Assembly: GCA_022652735.1 (NCBI GenBank)
Contig: JALCRP010000003.1
Coordinates: 1-64,000 of the forward strand
DNA from: Faecalibacterium sp.
GTDB lineage: Bacteria > Bacillota > Clostridia > Oscillospirales > Ruminococcaceae
Length of the DNA: 64,000 bases
Reading direction: 5' to 3'
The first letter of the stretch is position 1; every line of letters begins with the position of its first letter. Below the pieces are notes generated by a model. That model saw only the letters and a program-made list of their open reading frames with translations, was not told the origin of the DNA and made no database searches. Positions 22,640 to 30,779 of this stretch are shown here, piece by piece. The translations under genes and the position numbers were made by a program.

Positions 22640-23449
22640 TTACACGTACAGCTCTTTTTCCAGCGCCGTCTGTACCGCCGCGCGCCCGCCGCGTTGTGCG
22701 GCAATGGCGGCTGCGCGCCATGCGGCGGGCGAAACGCCCGTTTCGCGCCGGAACACACGGCATAAATAGTTAGCGCCCGAAAAGCCGCACAGGCTTGCGA
22801 TGACATCAAGATTGTACTCGCGATGGGCCAACAGGCGCTTTGCGGCCTCCACACGCACAGAAGTGAGATACTTGCCGGGCGAAACGCCCATCGCCGCATG
22901 AAATGCGCGGACCAGATGGCTTTTGGAAACGCCAAGCCGCTCGCTCAACTCCTCAACGCCGTACAATCCGGCATAGTTTTGCCGAATATCCGCTACGGCG
23001 GATTCCACAAGGCCGGGCAAAACGGGCGCGGCGGCGTCGGCATCTGCCAGCTCGCACAGCAGCGAAAAGGCAACTTGGCTTTGCAGCTTTGTGCTGTGCT
23101 GTACCGGGGCATCGGCCAGCTGGCGCAGAAGCTCGGCGGCGCCGGGGCAGCTTTCGCCGCGGGCCAGAAAAATGCCTGCCGGCAGGCCCGCCAAAAAATC
23201 GCCGGGCGCCCGGCCATCCAAACGCGCGGCCAAAATGTGGCAGCCGCCGATGGGCGTAAGCTGCGCCGGGCCGCCCCAAAGCGCCAGCGTGCCGGCCCCT
23301 GCTTGCTGCGGCGGGTTGCCGGCAAAACGGCATTGCCCGCTGGATACCAAAAGCACCCATAACCCGCTGCCCGCAAAAGTAAGCGCTGCTTCGGGCGCAA
23401 CATCGCGCAGCTCTGCAAGGCAGATCGTACCGGTTTGGTCGTACAGCAA
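22640..23449 (-). CDS. AraC-family transcriptional regulator
   Basis: About 269 residues: an N-terminal cupin-like sensing half and a C-terminal double HTH (YGVEELSERLGVSKSHLVRAFHAAMGVSPGKYLTSVRVEAAKRLL; IASLCGFSGANYLCRVFRRETGVSPAAWR). It is divergent from the MsmX-type ATPase gene, which it may regulate. No ATG fits the start. A TTG at 23449 has GAGGTG at a good distance. A TTG at 23464 would add five residues but has no ribosome binding site. Confidence 0.85.
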   Translation of the reverse strand: MLYDQTGTICLAELRDVAPEAALTFAGSGLWVLLVSSGQCRFAGNPPQQAGAGTLALWGGPAQLTPIGGCHILAARLDGRAPGDFLAGLPAGIFLARGESCPGAAELLRQLADAPVQHSTKLQSQVAFSLLCELADADAAAPVLPGLVESAVADIRQNYAGLYGVEELSERLGVSKSHLVRAFHAAMGVSPGKYLTSVRVEAAKRLLAHREYNLDVIASLCGFSGANYLCRVFRRETGVSPAAWRAAAIAAQRGGRAAVQTALEKELYV

Positions 23450-23568
23450 AAAATGACACCTCAAATCAATAAAATGCTATTCCATATCACAATTTTGTCT
23501 GGTATCATAGTACCAGTAAAAAAAAACGCCGTCAAGTCGGGCGGCGAAACAAAATGGAGGATTTAAAC

Positions 23569-24684
23569 ATGGCTTCTATCAGCTGCCGTCATATCTACAA
23601 AGTATACCCGGGCGCAACGGCCCCGTCCGTTACCGATTTCAACCTGGAAATCGCCGATAAGGAATTCATCATCTTCGTCGGCCCTTCTGGCTGCGGTAAA
23701 TCCACCACCCTGCGCATGATCGCAGGCTTGGAGGAAATCACGAAAGGCGAACTGTACATCGGCGACAAGCTGATGAACGATGTGCCCCCGAAGGATCGCG
23801 ACATCGCGATGGTGTTCCAGAGCTACGCTCTGTACCCGCACATGACCGTTTACAAGAACATCGCATTCGGCCTCGAGCTGCGCAAGACCCCGAAAGATGA
23901 GATCGACAAGCGCGTACACGAAGCTGCGAAGATTCTGGAAATCGAGCACCTGCTTGACCGTAAGCCGAAGGCTCTGTCCGGCGGCCAGCGCCAGCGTGTT
24001 GCTCTGGGCCGCGCTATGGTGCGTAACCCGGCTGTATTCCTGCTCGACGAGCCTCTTTCCAACTTGGATGCTAAGCTGCGTACCAGCATGCGTACTGAGA
24101 TCATCAAGCTGCATAAGCGTCTGGCTACCACGTTTATCTATGTTACGCATGACCAGACCGAGGCTATGACGATGGGCGACCGTATCGTTGTGCTGAAAGA
24201 TGGTATCATCCAGCAGGTTGATACCCCGCAGCATCTGTACGATCTGCCGTGCAACATGTTTGTTGCAGGCTTCATCGGCAGCCCCCAGATGAACTTCCTC
24301 GATGCCAAGCTGACCAAGAACGGCGATCAGTACGTGCTGGATCTCGGCGGCGACACCATCCCGCTTCCGCAGGAAAAGACGACCGATCCGAAGCTGGCCG
24401 ATTATGTCGGCAAGGCTGTCAAGATGGGCATCCGTCCGGAAGACATTGATGATGATCCGGAAGTGCTCGAGCGTCACGCCAACTGCCACCTGCAGGCAAT
24501 GGTCGATGTTTCTGAAATGATGGGCGCGGAAATCTACCTGTACCTTGAGTACAAGGGCAACAAGATGACCGCCCGCGTTGCTTCTACCTCTAAGGCGAAG
24601 AACGGCGATACCATCACCGTCGCGTTCGACCCGCACAAGATTCACCTGTTCGATGCCGAGACTGAGCTGACCATCCTCAACTGA
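23569..24684 (+). CDS. msmX: MsmX/UgpC-type sugar-import ATPase
   Basis: A 371-residue ATPase of CUT1 sugar importers. It has Walker [10 protein letters not shown] (38-46), Q-loop [23 protein letters not shown], signature [14 protein letters not shown], Walker [13 protein letters not shown], and a C-terminal regulatory OB-like domain (GIRPEDI...DPHKIHLFD). No permease or binding protein is adjacent, which is normal for MsmX, the shared ATPase of several CUT1 systems in Firmicutes. The LNB/GNB importer at 57-61 kb lacks an ATPase and is a likely client. Codon usage is that of a highly expressed gene. GGAGG lies eight bases before the ATG. Confidence 0.92.
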   Translation: MASISCRHIYKVYPGATAPSVTDFNLEIADKEFIIFVGPSGCGKSTTLRMIAGLEEITKGELYIGDKLMNDVPPKDRDIAMVFQSYALYPHMTVYKNIAFGLELRKTPKDEIDKRVHEAAKILEIEHLLDRKPKALSGGQRQRVALGRAMVRNPAVFLLDEPLSNLDAKLRTSMRTEIIKLHKRLATTFIYVTHDQTEAMTMGDRIVVLKDGIIQQVDTPQHLYDLPCNMFVAGFIGSPQMNFLDAKLTKNGDQYVLDLGGDTIPLPQEKTTDPKLADYVGKAVKMGIRPEDIDDDPEVLERHANCHLQAMVDVSEMMGAEIYLYLEYKGNKMTARVASTSKAKNGDTITVAFDPHKIHLFDAETELTILN

Positions 24685-24705
24685 TCAGAGCGGTAATATC
24701 GTATG

Positions 24706-24744
24706 AAAAGGCCCCGCCGGCAACTGCCGGCGGGGCCTTTTTTG
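24706..24744 (+). terminator. terminator of msmX
   Basis: AAGGCCCCGCCGGC pairs with GCCGGCGGGGCCTT around a short loop, followed by a T run. It is bidirectional in form. Confidence 0.9.
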
Positions 24745-24785
24745 CTTCTTATAAAATGCGGGGCGCAGCGCACTAAAACCGGCGC

Positions 24786-25361
24786 TTAGCGCTTATGCGG
24801 CTTTTTGCGCACGGAATAGCCAAACGAGCCGAGCTTGCGCCCCAGCGCCAAATAGTCGCCGTGACTGTATACGATTAGGTGCGCGCGCGAAAGGCAAAGC
24901 TTGCCCGCTTCGTCTATAAGGCTTTCGTCTACATCTACGCCCACAACCTCGGCCAAAAATAGATCGTGTGTGCCGAGCGGGATTTTTTGCGTGACGCGGC
25001 ACTCGAGATTCAAGGGGCTTTCGGCCAGCACAGGGCAGCCTTCTAACACAGTCGAAGCCTCGGCATGCAGGCCCATCTCGGCAAATTTGTCGTGCTCGCG
25101 CCCGCTGCGTACCCCGCACCAATCTACCGCGCGCACAAGGTTTTCCGTCGGCAGGTTGATAACAAAGCAGCCGCTTTCTTCGATCAGGTGGTGGCTGAAG
25201 CGCTCAGGCCGGACGCTGATGGAAACCATGCACGGCTGGGTACAGATCGTACCCGTCCAGCCGATCGTCAACAGGTTCGGCGCAGCCATTGTGCCGCAGG
25301 ATACCAGCACGGGCGGCTCCGGGTTAAGCAGAGTGCCGGCCTTCCAGCTTTGCTTTGTCAT
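24786..25361 (-). CDS. flavin reductase-like FMN-binding protein
   Basis: A 191-residue protein of the flavin-reductase/DIM6-NTAB fold. Family features are PPVLVSCGTMAAPNLLTIGWTGTICTQPCMVSISV near the N-terminus, RFSHHLIEESGCFVINLPT and EVVGVDVDESLID. Such proteins bind FMN and many reduce flavin or act as small flavoproteins in anaerobes. It is the last gene of a three-gene operon and overlaps the glycosyltransferase by four bases (ATGA). It has no obvious functional link to it. Confidence 0.82.
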   Translation of the reverse strand: MTKQSWKAGTLLNPEPPVLVSCGTMAAPNLLTIGWTGTICTQPCMVSISVRPERFSHHLIEESGCFVINLPTENLVRAVDWCGVRSGREHDKFAEMGLHAEASTVLEGCPVLAESPLNLECRVTQKIPLGTHDLFLAEVVGVDVDESLIDEAGKLCLSRAHLIVYSHGDYLALGRKLGSFGYSVRKKPHKR

Positions 25362-26338
25362 CCCTTATAGTTCCTCTCATAAGGCGCCCATGTGCGGTCG
25401 CTGATGATATAGCGCGGGCGGGCCTTCGTTTCCATATAAATTTTGCCGATGTACTCGCCGATCACGCCAAGGCACAGCAACTGAATGCCGCCCATAAAGC
25501 ATACGATGCATACCGTCGAGGCCCACCCGGCCACGACGCTGCCCAGTGCGGCCATCACGATCGCCCAGATGATGCCGAGAAAGCCCAGCACACTGACGAT
25601 GCAGCCAAAGCCCGTAATCATGCGGATGGGCTTAACGGAAAGGCTCGTGATGCCGTCAAATGCCAGCGCCAGCATCTTTTTCAGCGGATAGTGGCTTTCG
25701 CCCGCGATGCGCTCGGCGCGCTCGTAATACACGCTCGTGCTTTTGAAGCCGACAAGCGGCACCATGCCGCGTAAAAAGATGTTGACCTCTTTGAAATCGG
25801 CAAAATGCTGCAAAACGCGCGCGCTGATGAGACGGTAATCTGCGTGGTTGAACACGATGTCCGCGCCCATCCAGTTCATCACATGATAAAAGCCTTCGGC
25901 GGTAAAGCGCTTGAAGAAAGTATCCGTCGCGCGCTTCGAGCGCACACCATATACTACCTCGCAGCCGCCCAGATATTCGTCCACCATCTGATCCATCGCG
26001 TTGATGTCGTCCTGCCCGTCGCAGTCGATCGAGATCGTAATATCGCAGGTATCCTTCGCTTCCATCAAGCCGGCCAGCACAGCGTTTTGGTGGCCGCGGT
26101 TCCGGCTTTGACTGATGCCGAGAAAGTGCTCGTTTTCCTGTGCGAGCGTCTCAATGATCGACCACGTTTTGTCCTTTGAGCCATCGTTGACAAACAGCAC
26201 ACGGCTTTTGTCGCTGATCTTGCCCGCGGCGGTCAGATCGGTGATCTTCTGCAAAAACATCGGCGCCGTGATCGGCAGAACTTTTTCTTCGTTGTAGCAG
26301 GGGATCACGATCCACAAAATCGGTTTGGCTTGTGTCAT
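25358..26338 (-). CDS. GtrB/CsbB-type membrane glycosyltransferase (GT2)
   Basis: A 326-residue polyprenyl-phosphate glycosyltransferase. A cytoplasmic GT2 domain (IVIPCYNEEKVLP, LFVNDGSKDKTW, the SRNRGHQNAV segment, ISIDCDGQDD) is followed by two C-terminal transmembrane helices (about residues 228-250 and 262-288). The family loads glucose or another sugar from a nucleotide donor onto undecaprenyl phosphate. A GtrA-type flippase is encoded at 44.4 kb and large GT-C-like proteins at 30.8 and 37.6 kb, which together could form a surface-glycosylation route. The start follows AAGGAGA, 14 bases after the Crp/Fnr gene. Confidence 0.88.
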   Translation of the reverse strand: MTQAKPILWIVIPCYNEEKVLPITAPMFLQKITDLTAAGKISDKSRVLFVNDGSKDKTWSIIETLAQENEHFLGISQSRNRGHQNAVLAGLMEAKDTCDITISIDCDGQDDINAMDQMVDEYLGGCEVVYGVRSKRATDTFFKRFTAEGFYHVMNWMGADIVFNHADYRLISARVLQHFADFKEVNIFLRGMVPLVGFKSTSVYYERAERIAGESHYPLKKMLALAFDGITSLSVKPIRMITGFGCIVSVLGFLGIIWAIVMAALGSVVAGWASTVCIVCFMGGIQLLCLGVIGEYIGKIYMETKARPRYIISDRTWAPYERNYKG

Positions 26339-26352
26339 AGTTTTTTCTCCTT

Positions 26353-27042
26353 TTAACTTTGGCAAAACCGCTCGAGCGCGGCTTTGTCCAATAGCTTGAA
26401 ACTGTTTTTATAGGCCTCGAGCAGGCCGTCGGCCTGCATGCGCGAAATTTCGCGCGACAGCGCGCTGCGGTCGCAGCCGAGATACTCGGCCAGCCATGTG
26501 CGGGTGCCTTCGATTTGAAACGTATCGGCGCCCTGTGCCGCGGCCTCGGCCAGCAAGAATGAGCTGACTTTTGCCCGCAGAGAGTGCATGGTCAGCATCT
26601 CCATGCGGTCAAACAGGGCAAAGTATTTCCGCCCGACGGTAGCCAGCAGATTTTCGAGAAACTGCCGGTGGGCCGCACATTCGCGCGCACAGGGGCACAG
26701 AAGCTGCGCCGAGGGCAAAAGCAAAATCTCGCACGGCTCGGCGGCCGTTACGGCAACAGGGCTTTTCAGTGCCGCGCCGCTTAATACATCGCCGAACACG
26801 CCGCCGCGGCCCATGCGGGCCATTGGGATGCGCCCGCCGGAAGGCAGCGGGCGGTAGGCTTCTACCCGGCCGCGCAGCACGATGCCGATCGCGCGGCTGA
26901 CGGTGCCGTATTCTAAAAGGCAGGCCCCGCGCGGGTAATATCGGCGTTGTGGGCGGATACATGAAAACAGCTCGGCAAGGCCCGCCTCTTCCATGCCGGC
27001 AAACAGGGGCAGGCGCAGCAACAGCGCCGTCGTGTCGTCCAT
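26353..27042 (-). CDS. Crp/Fnr-family transcriptional regulator
   Basis: A 229-residue regulator. An N-terminal cyclic-nucleotide-binding-type beta barrel (about residues 8-115; YPRGACLLEYGTVSRAIGIVLRGRVEAY) is followed by a dimer helix and a C-terminal HTH (TRTWLAEYLGCDRSALSREISRMQADGLLEAY). A CPCAREC cysteine cluster at about residues 115-121 could be a redox or metal site, but there is no FNR-type N-terminal cysteine set. The clear palindrome TGTTGCCTATGCAACA in its own leader suggests autorepression. Related TTGCATAGG sites occur at three other promoters in the window. It heads the operon with the GT2 and flavin reductase-like genes. Confidence 0.88.
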   Translation of the reverse strand: MDDTTALLLRLPLFAGMEEAGLAELFSCIRPQRRYYPRGACLLEYGTVSRAIGIVLRGRVEAYRPLPSGGRIPMARMGRGGVFGDVLSGAALKSPVAVTAAEPCEILLLPSAQLLCPCARECAAHRQFLENLLATVGRKYFALFDRMEMLTMHSLRAKVSSFLLAEAAAQGADTFQIEGTRTWLAEYLGCDRSALSREISRMQADGLLEAYKNSFKLLDKAALERFCQS

Positions 27043-27054
27043 AACGCTCCTCTC

Positions 27055-27070
27055 TGTTGCCTATGCAACA
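27055..27070 (-). promoter_or_regulatory. palindromic operator in the Crp/Fnr gene leader
   Basis: TGTTGC-CTAT-GCAACA is a 6-4-6 inverted repeat with Crp/Fnr-like geometry, situated between the -10 box and the ribosome binding site. It shares TTGCATAGGCAA with the ytfQ-like promoter. Confidence 0.65.
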
Positions 27071-27084
27071 GTTTTCCGTCTCCT

Positions 27085-27113
27085 ATTATAGTAGAATTGC
27101 AAAAGCGACGCAA
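27085..27113 (-). promoter_or_regulatory. promoter of the Crp/Fnr operon
   Basis: On the minus strand TTGCGT (27108-27113), 17 bases, TATAAT (27085-27090). Confidence 0.65.
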
Positions 27114-27172
27114 CGGAAAAAGCATTTTTCCGGCGCGTTTGCAAAATTTTCACCGCTTGGGAGGAATCTTGT

Positions 27173-27724
27173 ATGAAAAATAAGAAGGTACAGTTTGTTA
27201 CGCGCACGGCCGTTTTACTGGCGCTTTGCGTTGTTTTGCAGCTTGTCAATCTGGGCCAGTGGGTTACCGGCCCGGCCGTTAACCTGATTTTGCTGCTGGC
27301 GGCAATGTCGGGCGGGCTGCCCTGCGGCCTGACGGTTGCTGTGCTAAACCCGCTGCTTGTGTTCGTCATCAAAAACCCGCCGATTATGCTGGCATGCCCG
27401 GCCATTTTGGTTGAAGTGATGCTGGGCAACTGTGTGCTGGTGGCGCTGGCGTGGGCGCTGCGCAAGCCGCTGATGGGCATCCCGGGGCTTGTGGCTGCCG
27501 CAGTGGGCAAGGGCCTTGCGATGTTTTTGCTGACGGGCTATGTTGTGCTGCCGCTGTTCGGCGCAAACCTGCCTGATAAGCTGAAAATGGCCGCGATGGC
27601 TTCCTTCGGCATCATCCAGATGGCGACGGCCGCAATCGGCGCGGCAGTGTTTTTTGCAGTATGGCAAATCGTGAAAAAGGTGCCGGGCTTTGCCGCACAG
27701 GAAAAGCAAACCGAAAAGAACTAA
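27173..27724 (+). CDS. ECF transporter S component, substrate unknown
   Basis: A 183-residue integral membrane protein with about five to six helices. It opens with KVQFVTRTAVLLALCVVLQLV, a start typical of ECF vitamin-uptake S components. It binds a vitamin or similar small molecule and works with a shared EcfAA'T module, which is not in this window. I cannot name the substrate. The start follows GGGAGGAATCTTGT. It is divergent from the Crp/Fnr operon and convergent with hemW. Confidence 0.75.
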   Translation: MKNKKVQFVTRTAVLLALCVVLQLVNLGQWVTGPAVNLILLLAAMSGGLPCGLTVAVLNPLLVFVIKNPPIMLACPAILVEVMLGNCVLVALAWALRKPLMGIPGLVAAAVGKGLAMFLLTGYVVLPLFGANLPDKLKMAAMASFGIIQMATAAIGAAVFFAVWQIVKKVPGFAAQEKQTEKN

Positions 27725-27759
27725 ACCGCCTGCGCTGTGGCACCCGGTATCCGGCGGCT

Positions 27760-28842
27760 TTATAAAAGCTCGGCCAAAATCGAGTTCTGCACGATCAGCC
27801 CGGCGGGCGTCAGCGCCAGCGTGTGCCCATCATAACGGGCATAACCGTTTTCAACGCACCGCGCCAAAAACGCTTCTTGTACGGCGCTGAACGGCTTGCC
27901 GCCGCGGCGCTTATATTCGGCCAGATCCAACCCTTTTGTCAGGCGCAGCTGCAAGATGAAAAAATCTTCGGCGCCGCAGCCGCCGTCGGCGATGGGATGT
28001 GCCGTGCCGGCGACAAAAGCTTCGGTATCCGCCGCAAAGTAAAAGCGCTTGCCGCCGATGCAGCTGTGGGCGGCAGGGCCAAGGCCGAGATAATCGCTGC
28101 AGTTCCAATAAATCAGGTTATGCCGCCCCTCGAAGCCCGGCCGCGCAAAGTTGGAGATTTCATATTGGCGGTAGCCGGCCTTTTCCAGCTGCGCAACCGC
28201 ATATAAATAAAAGTCGGCCGCGGCGTCGCCGTCGGGCAGGCCGGCGGGCGGGCACTTGCCAAAGGCGGAATCCGGCTCGATCTTTAACAGATACGCCGAG
28301 ATGTGCGTGGCGCCGCCGCCCTCGATCAATGCAAGCGTTTCGTCAAATTCTGCGCGGGAATATTTAGGCAGCGCCAGCATGATGTCGCCGCAAATGTTTT
28401 GAAAACCCGCGGCCTTGGCATCCCGGAAAGCCTGCCGCGCCTGTTCGGCTGTGTGCGGGCGGCCCAGCGTGCGCAGCTGCGCATCGCGCGCGCTTTGTAC
28501 GCCAAACGAAATGCGGTTCACGCCCGCGGCGCGAAAAGCCGCCAGCTGTGTGGCATCCACGGTTTCGGGGTTTGCTTCGAGCGTGATTTCGGCGCCCGGC
28601 CGCGGGGCCGCGGCTGCGATCAGGCGCGCTACAGCCTCGGGCGAAAGCAGGCTTGGTGTGCCGCCGCCAAAATAAATGGTATCCGGCCGCAACGCTTCGC
28701 CGCCGGTAAAGGCGTCAAGCTCCCGTAAAAGCGCCGCAACAAACGCCTCGGGTACGCCGCGCGCGCCCGGAGCAGAATAAAAATCGCAGTACCGGCATTT
28801 GGAAAAGCAATATGGGATATGATAGTAAAGCCCCAGCGCCAT
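27760..28842 (-). CDS. hemW: HemW-like radical SAM heme chaperone
   Basis: A 360-residue radical SAM protein. The cluster motif CFSKCRYC (C12, C16, C19) sits in the HemW form CxxxCxYCxF. It is followed by YFGGGTPSLL, NPETV, RISFGVQS, DIMLALP, the YRQYEISNFA motif and a C-terminal HemW domain (YLGLGPAAHSCIG). It was once annotated as oxygen-independent coproporphyrinogen oxidase; HemW proteins instead bind and insert heme. Spacing to the nearest ribosome-binding-site-like sequence (GAAGGG) is rather long. The promoter is shared in part with the divergent BI-1-type gene. Confidence 0.92.
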   Translation of the reverse strand: MALGLYYHIPYCFSKCRYCDFYSAPGARGVPEAFVAALLRELDAFTGGEALRPDTIYFGGGTPSLLSPEAVARLIAAAAPRPGAEITLEANPETVDATQLAAFRAAGVNRISFGVQSARDAQLRTLGRPHTAEQARQAFRDAKAAGFQNICGDIMLALPKYSRAEFDETLALIEGGGATHISAYLLKIEPDSAFGKCPPAGLPDGDAAADFYLYAVAQLEKAGYRQYEISNFARPGFEGRHNLIYWNCSDYLGLGPAAHSCIGGKRFYFAADTEAFVAGTAHPIADGGCGAEDFFILQLRLTKGLDLAEYKRRGGKPFSAVQEAFLARCVENGYARYDGHTLALTPAGLIVQNSILAELL

Positions 28843-28883
28843 AAAACAAACACACGCCCTTCATAATTCGTTCATTGCCGTAT

Positions 28884-28934
28884 AGTATACTGGATTTCGC
28901 AGAACTTGACAAAGGGGTATACTTTTAATATCCG
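28884..28934. promoter_or_regulatory. divergent promoters with overlapping -35 boxes
   Basis: Minus strand: TTGTCA (28907-28912), 17 bases, TATACT (28884-28889), for hemW. Plus strand: TTGACA (28906-28911), 17 bases, TATCCG (28929-28934), for the BI-1-type gene. The two -35 boxes share TGACA within TTGACAA, so polymerase cannot bind both at once. The plus-strand -10 is weak. Confidence 0.6.
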
Positions 28935-28972
28935 ATTTGTATCCCCGCGCTGTACGGAAAGGGAGAAATTCA

Positions 28973-29698
28973 ATGTACAACGATAACAACTATGGTTTTC
29001 AACAAAACAGCGCTTCCTATGGGCAGGCCGCGCAGGGCTTGAGCTATAGCCAGTATCTCGGCCGCACGTTCCGCTGGATGACGCTGGGGCTGCTGGTGAC
29101 ATTCGCCATGTCGTTTGCCACGGCGTATACGTCGCTGTATTATACGGCGGCCATGCTGTACCTGCCGCTGACGGTGATTGAGCTGGTTTTGGTATTTGTA
29201 TTAAGCGCACGGGTGCAGAAAATGCAGGTGGGCACGGCGCGCGCCCTGTTCTTGGCGTATTCTGCGCTGAACGGCATGGTGCTGAGCTTCTATTTTGTAC
29301 AGTTCAGCGCCTCGAGCCTGATCTTGGCTTTCTTGTCAAGCGCGCTGTATTTCGGCGTGATGGCCGTGTACGGCGCCCGCACCAGCCGCGATCTTTCCGG
29401 CTGGGGGCGCAAGCTGATGATCGCGCTTGTCTGCATGATCGTGGTAAGCCTGATTGGGATGCTGTTCGGCATGGGCTTTTTCATGAGCATGCTTTACAGC
29501 GCGATCGGCCTCGGCATTTTTATGCTGCTGACGGCGTATGATACGCAGAAAATCCAGAGCTACTACCGCTATTACAGCGCCGACGGCGCAATGCTGGAAA
29601 AAAGCGCGATCTTTAGCGCGCTGAGCCTGTATCTCGATTTCATCAACATTTTCCTGTACGTGCTGCGCTTTGTGGGCGTAAGCCGCCGCAACAACTAA
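28973..29698 (+). CDS. BAX inhibitor-1 (TMBIM/YccA) family membrane protein
   Basis: A 241-residue protein with a hydrophilic tyrosine/asparagine/glutamine-rich N-terminus (about 25 residues) and seven hydrophobic helices. YLGRTFRWMTLGLLVTFAMSFATAY and the C-terminal TAYDTQKIQSYYRYY followed by a last helix with YLDFINIFLYVLRF are family hallmarks. Members are thought to be calcium-leak or protease-associated membrane proteins; the bacterial role is unclear. The start follows AAAGGGAG. Confidence 0.88.
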   Translation: MYNDNNYGFQQNSASYGQAAQGLSYSQYLGRTFRWMTLGLLVTFAMSFATAYTSLYYTAAMLYLPLTVIELVLVFVLSARVQKMQVGTARALFLAYSALNGMVLSFYFVQFSASSLILAFLSSALYFGVMAVYGARTSRDLSGWGRKLMIALVCMIVVSLIGMLFGMGFFMSMLYSAIGLGIFMLLTAYDTQKIQSYYRYYSADGAMLEKSAIFSALSLYLDFINIFLYVLRFVGVSRRNN

Positions 29699-29763
29699 AA
29701 CCGGCCCGGCGCCCGCCCGAAAGGGGCGGGGCTTTCAGCGCCGTTTGCCCGTATCAAAAATGC

Positions 29764-29811
29764 AAAGCAGCGTATGCGCTTTCGGAAAGAAGGCGGATGC
29801 GCTGCTTTTTT
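29764..29811 (+). terminator. terminator after the BI-1-type gene
   Basis: AAAGCAGCG pairs with CGCTGCTTT across about 27 bases, followed by a T run. Confidence 0.65.
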
Positions 29812-29845
29812 CTGGCCGCTTTTGCGTTTTCGCAAAGGGACGCTT

Positions 29846-29875
29846 GTATAATTCGATGCTCCGTGCCGCACAATA
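29846..29875 (+). promoter_or_regulatory. possible forespore-type promoter of the SpoIIQ-like gene
   Basis: GTATA (29846-29850), 18 bases, CACAATA (29869-29875). This resembles sigma-F/sigma-G promoters (GnATA-type -35, CATnnTA-type -10 for sigma-G). A TATAAT overlapping the first box lacks a properly spaced -35. It is weak evidence from two short boxes. Confidence 0.3.
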
Positions 29876-29934
29876 AACACAAAGCGGGGGCTGACCCCGG
29901 CCGTACACATTTTATAACGGAACGGAGAATCGAA

Positions 29935-30699
29935 ATGGACAAGTTCAGAAATTTTATGCGGGATAAGGCTGTCCTTCTGGTCGTGGTGGCGTGTGTTGTA
30001 TGCGCCGCGGGCGTGGGCATCTGGGCCGTGCGCTCGGTGAAAAACAACCTTTCGGATTCGGATGGGACGAGCGGCGCGGATGACGCCGGTTTGGAAACTT
30101 ATCCGGGCGCAAATCAGAACGGAGAGGGGACGGACGAATGGGAAGCAGGCTTAGATGCAGCAGGCAAGGCGCAGGGTGTGCCGGAAGACGGATCGAGCGC
30201 AGGACAGCAGACCTCATCTGCTGCCTTGTCTGGGTCTGGTTCGGCTTCGTCGTCTGGCACAGAGCAAAGCAAATCCGGAAAATCTGCCGCGGCGGGCGCG
30301 CCCTCTTACACGCAGCCTGTATCTGGCTCGGTAATTAACGCCTTCAGCGGCGACGAACTGGTATACAGCAAAACTTTAGAAGATTGGCGCACCCATAACG
30401 GTACCGACTATGCCTGCGGCAGCGGCGAAGCCGTTTATGCGCCGGCAACCGGCACTGTGGCGACGGTAATGACAGACGGCAACTGGGGCGGCGTGATCGA
30501 GATCACCGACGCCGAGGGCCGCACATGGCGCCTTTGCGGGGTGTCGAAGCCCAGCGTTAAGGTGGGCGACAGCGTTGTGCCCGGCCAGCAGCTTGGCTCT
30601 GCCAGCACGATTGGCTGCGAAAACGCCGAAGGCTCTCATCTGCATCTGGAAGTGATCGCAAACGGCAAATATACGGACCCTGCCGCGATCATCGGATAA
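29935..30699 (+). CDS. SpoIIQ-like M23 peptidase-domain protein
   Basis: A 254-residue protein. A short cytoplasmic N-terminus and a single transmembrane helix (about residues 12-32) are followed by a Ser/Gly/Ala-rich linker (about 40-125) and a LytM/M23 domain. The metal ligands look intact: HNGTD for HxxxD, and HLHLEV for the HxH pair. The sequence LVYSKTLEDWRTHNGTDYA is very close in pattern to clostridial SpoIIQ. That forespore protein forms the channel with SpoIIIAH and cleaves peptidoglycan at the engulfing septum. It could otherwise be a vegetative LytM protein. CGGAGAATCGAA precedes the ATG. Confidence 0.8.
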   Translation: MDKFRNFMRDKAVLLVVVACVVCAAGVGIWAVRSVKNNLSDSDGTSGADDAGLETYPGANQNGEGTDEWEAGLDAAGKAQGVPEDGSSAGQQTSSAALSGSGSASSSGTEQSKSGKSAAAGAPSYTQPVSGSVINAFSGDELVYSKTLEDWRTHNGTDYACGSGEAVYAPATGTVATVMTDGNWGGVIEITDAEGRTWRLCGVSKPSVKVGDSVVPGQQLGSASTIGCENAEGSHLHLEVIANGKYTDPAAIIG

Positions 30700-30708
30700 A
30701 CTAAAACG

Positions 30709-30751
30709 AAAAAAGCGCACCGGCCTTCTCAAAAAGGCAGTGCGCTTTTTT
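30709..30751. terminator. bidirectional terminator
   Basis: AAAAAAGCGCAC pairs with GTGCGCTTTTTT, with an inner GGCCTT...AAGGC stem. It lies between the M23 gene and the convergent large membrane protein gene. Confidence 0.85.
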
Positions 30752-30779
30752 GCATGCAGCATTTTGGTACGGCCGGGCT

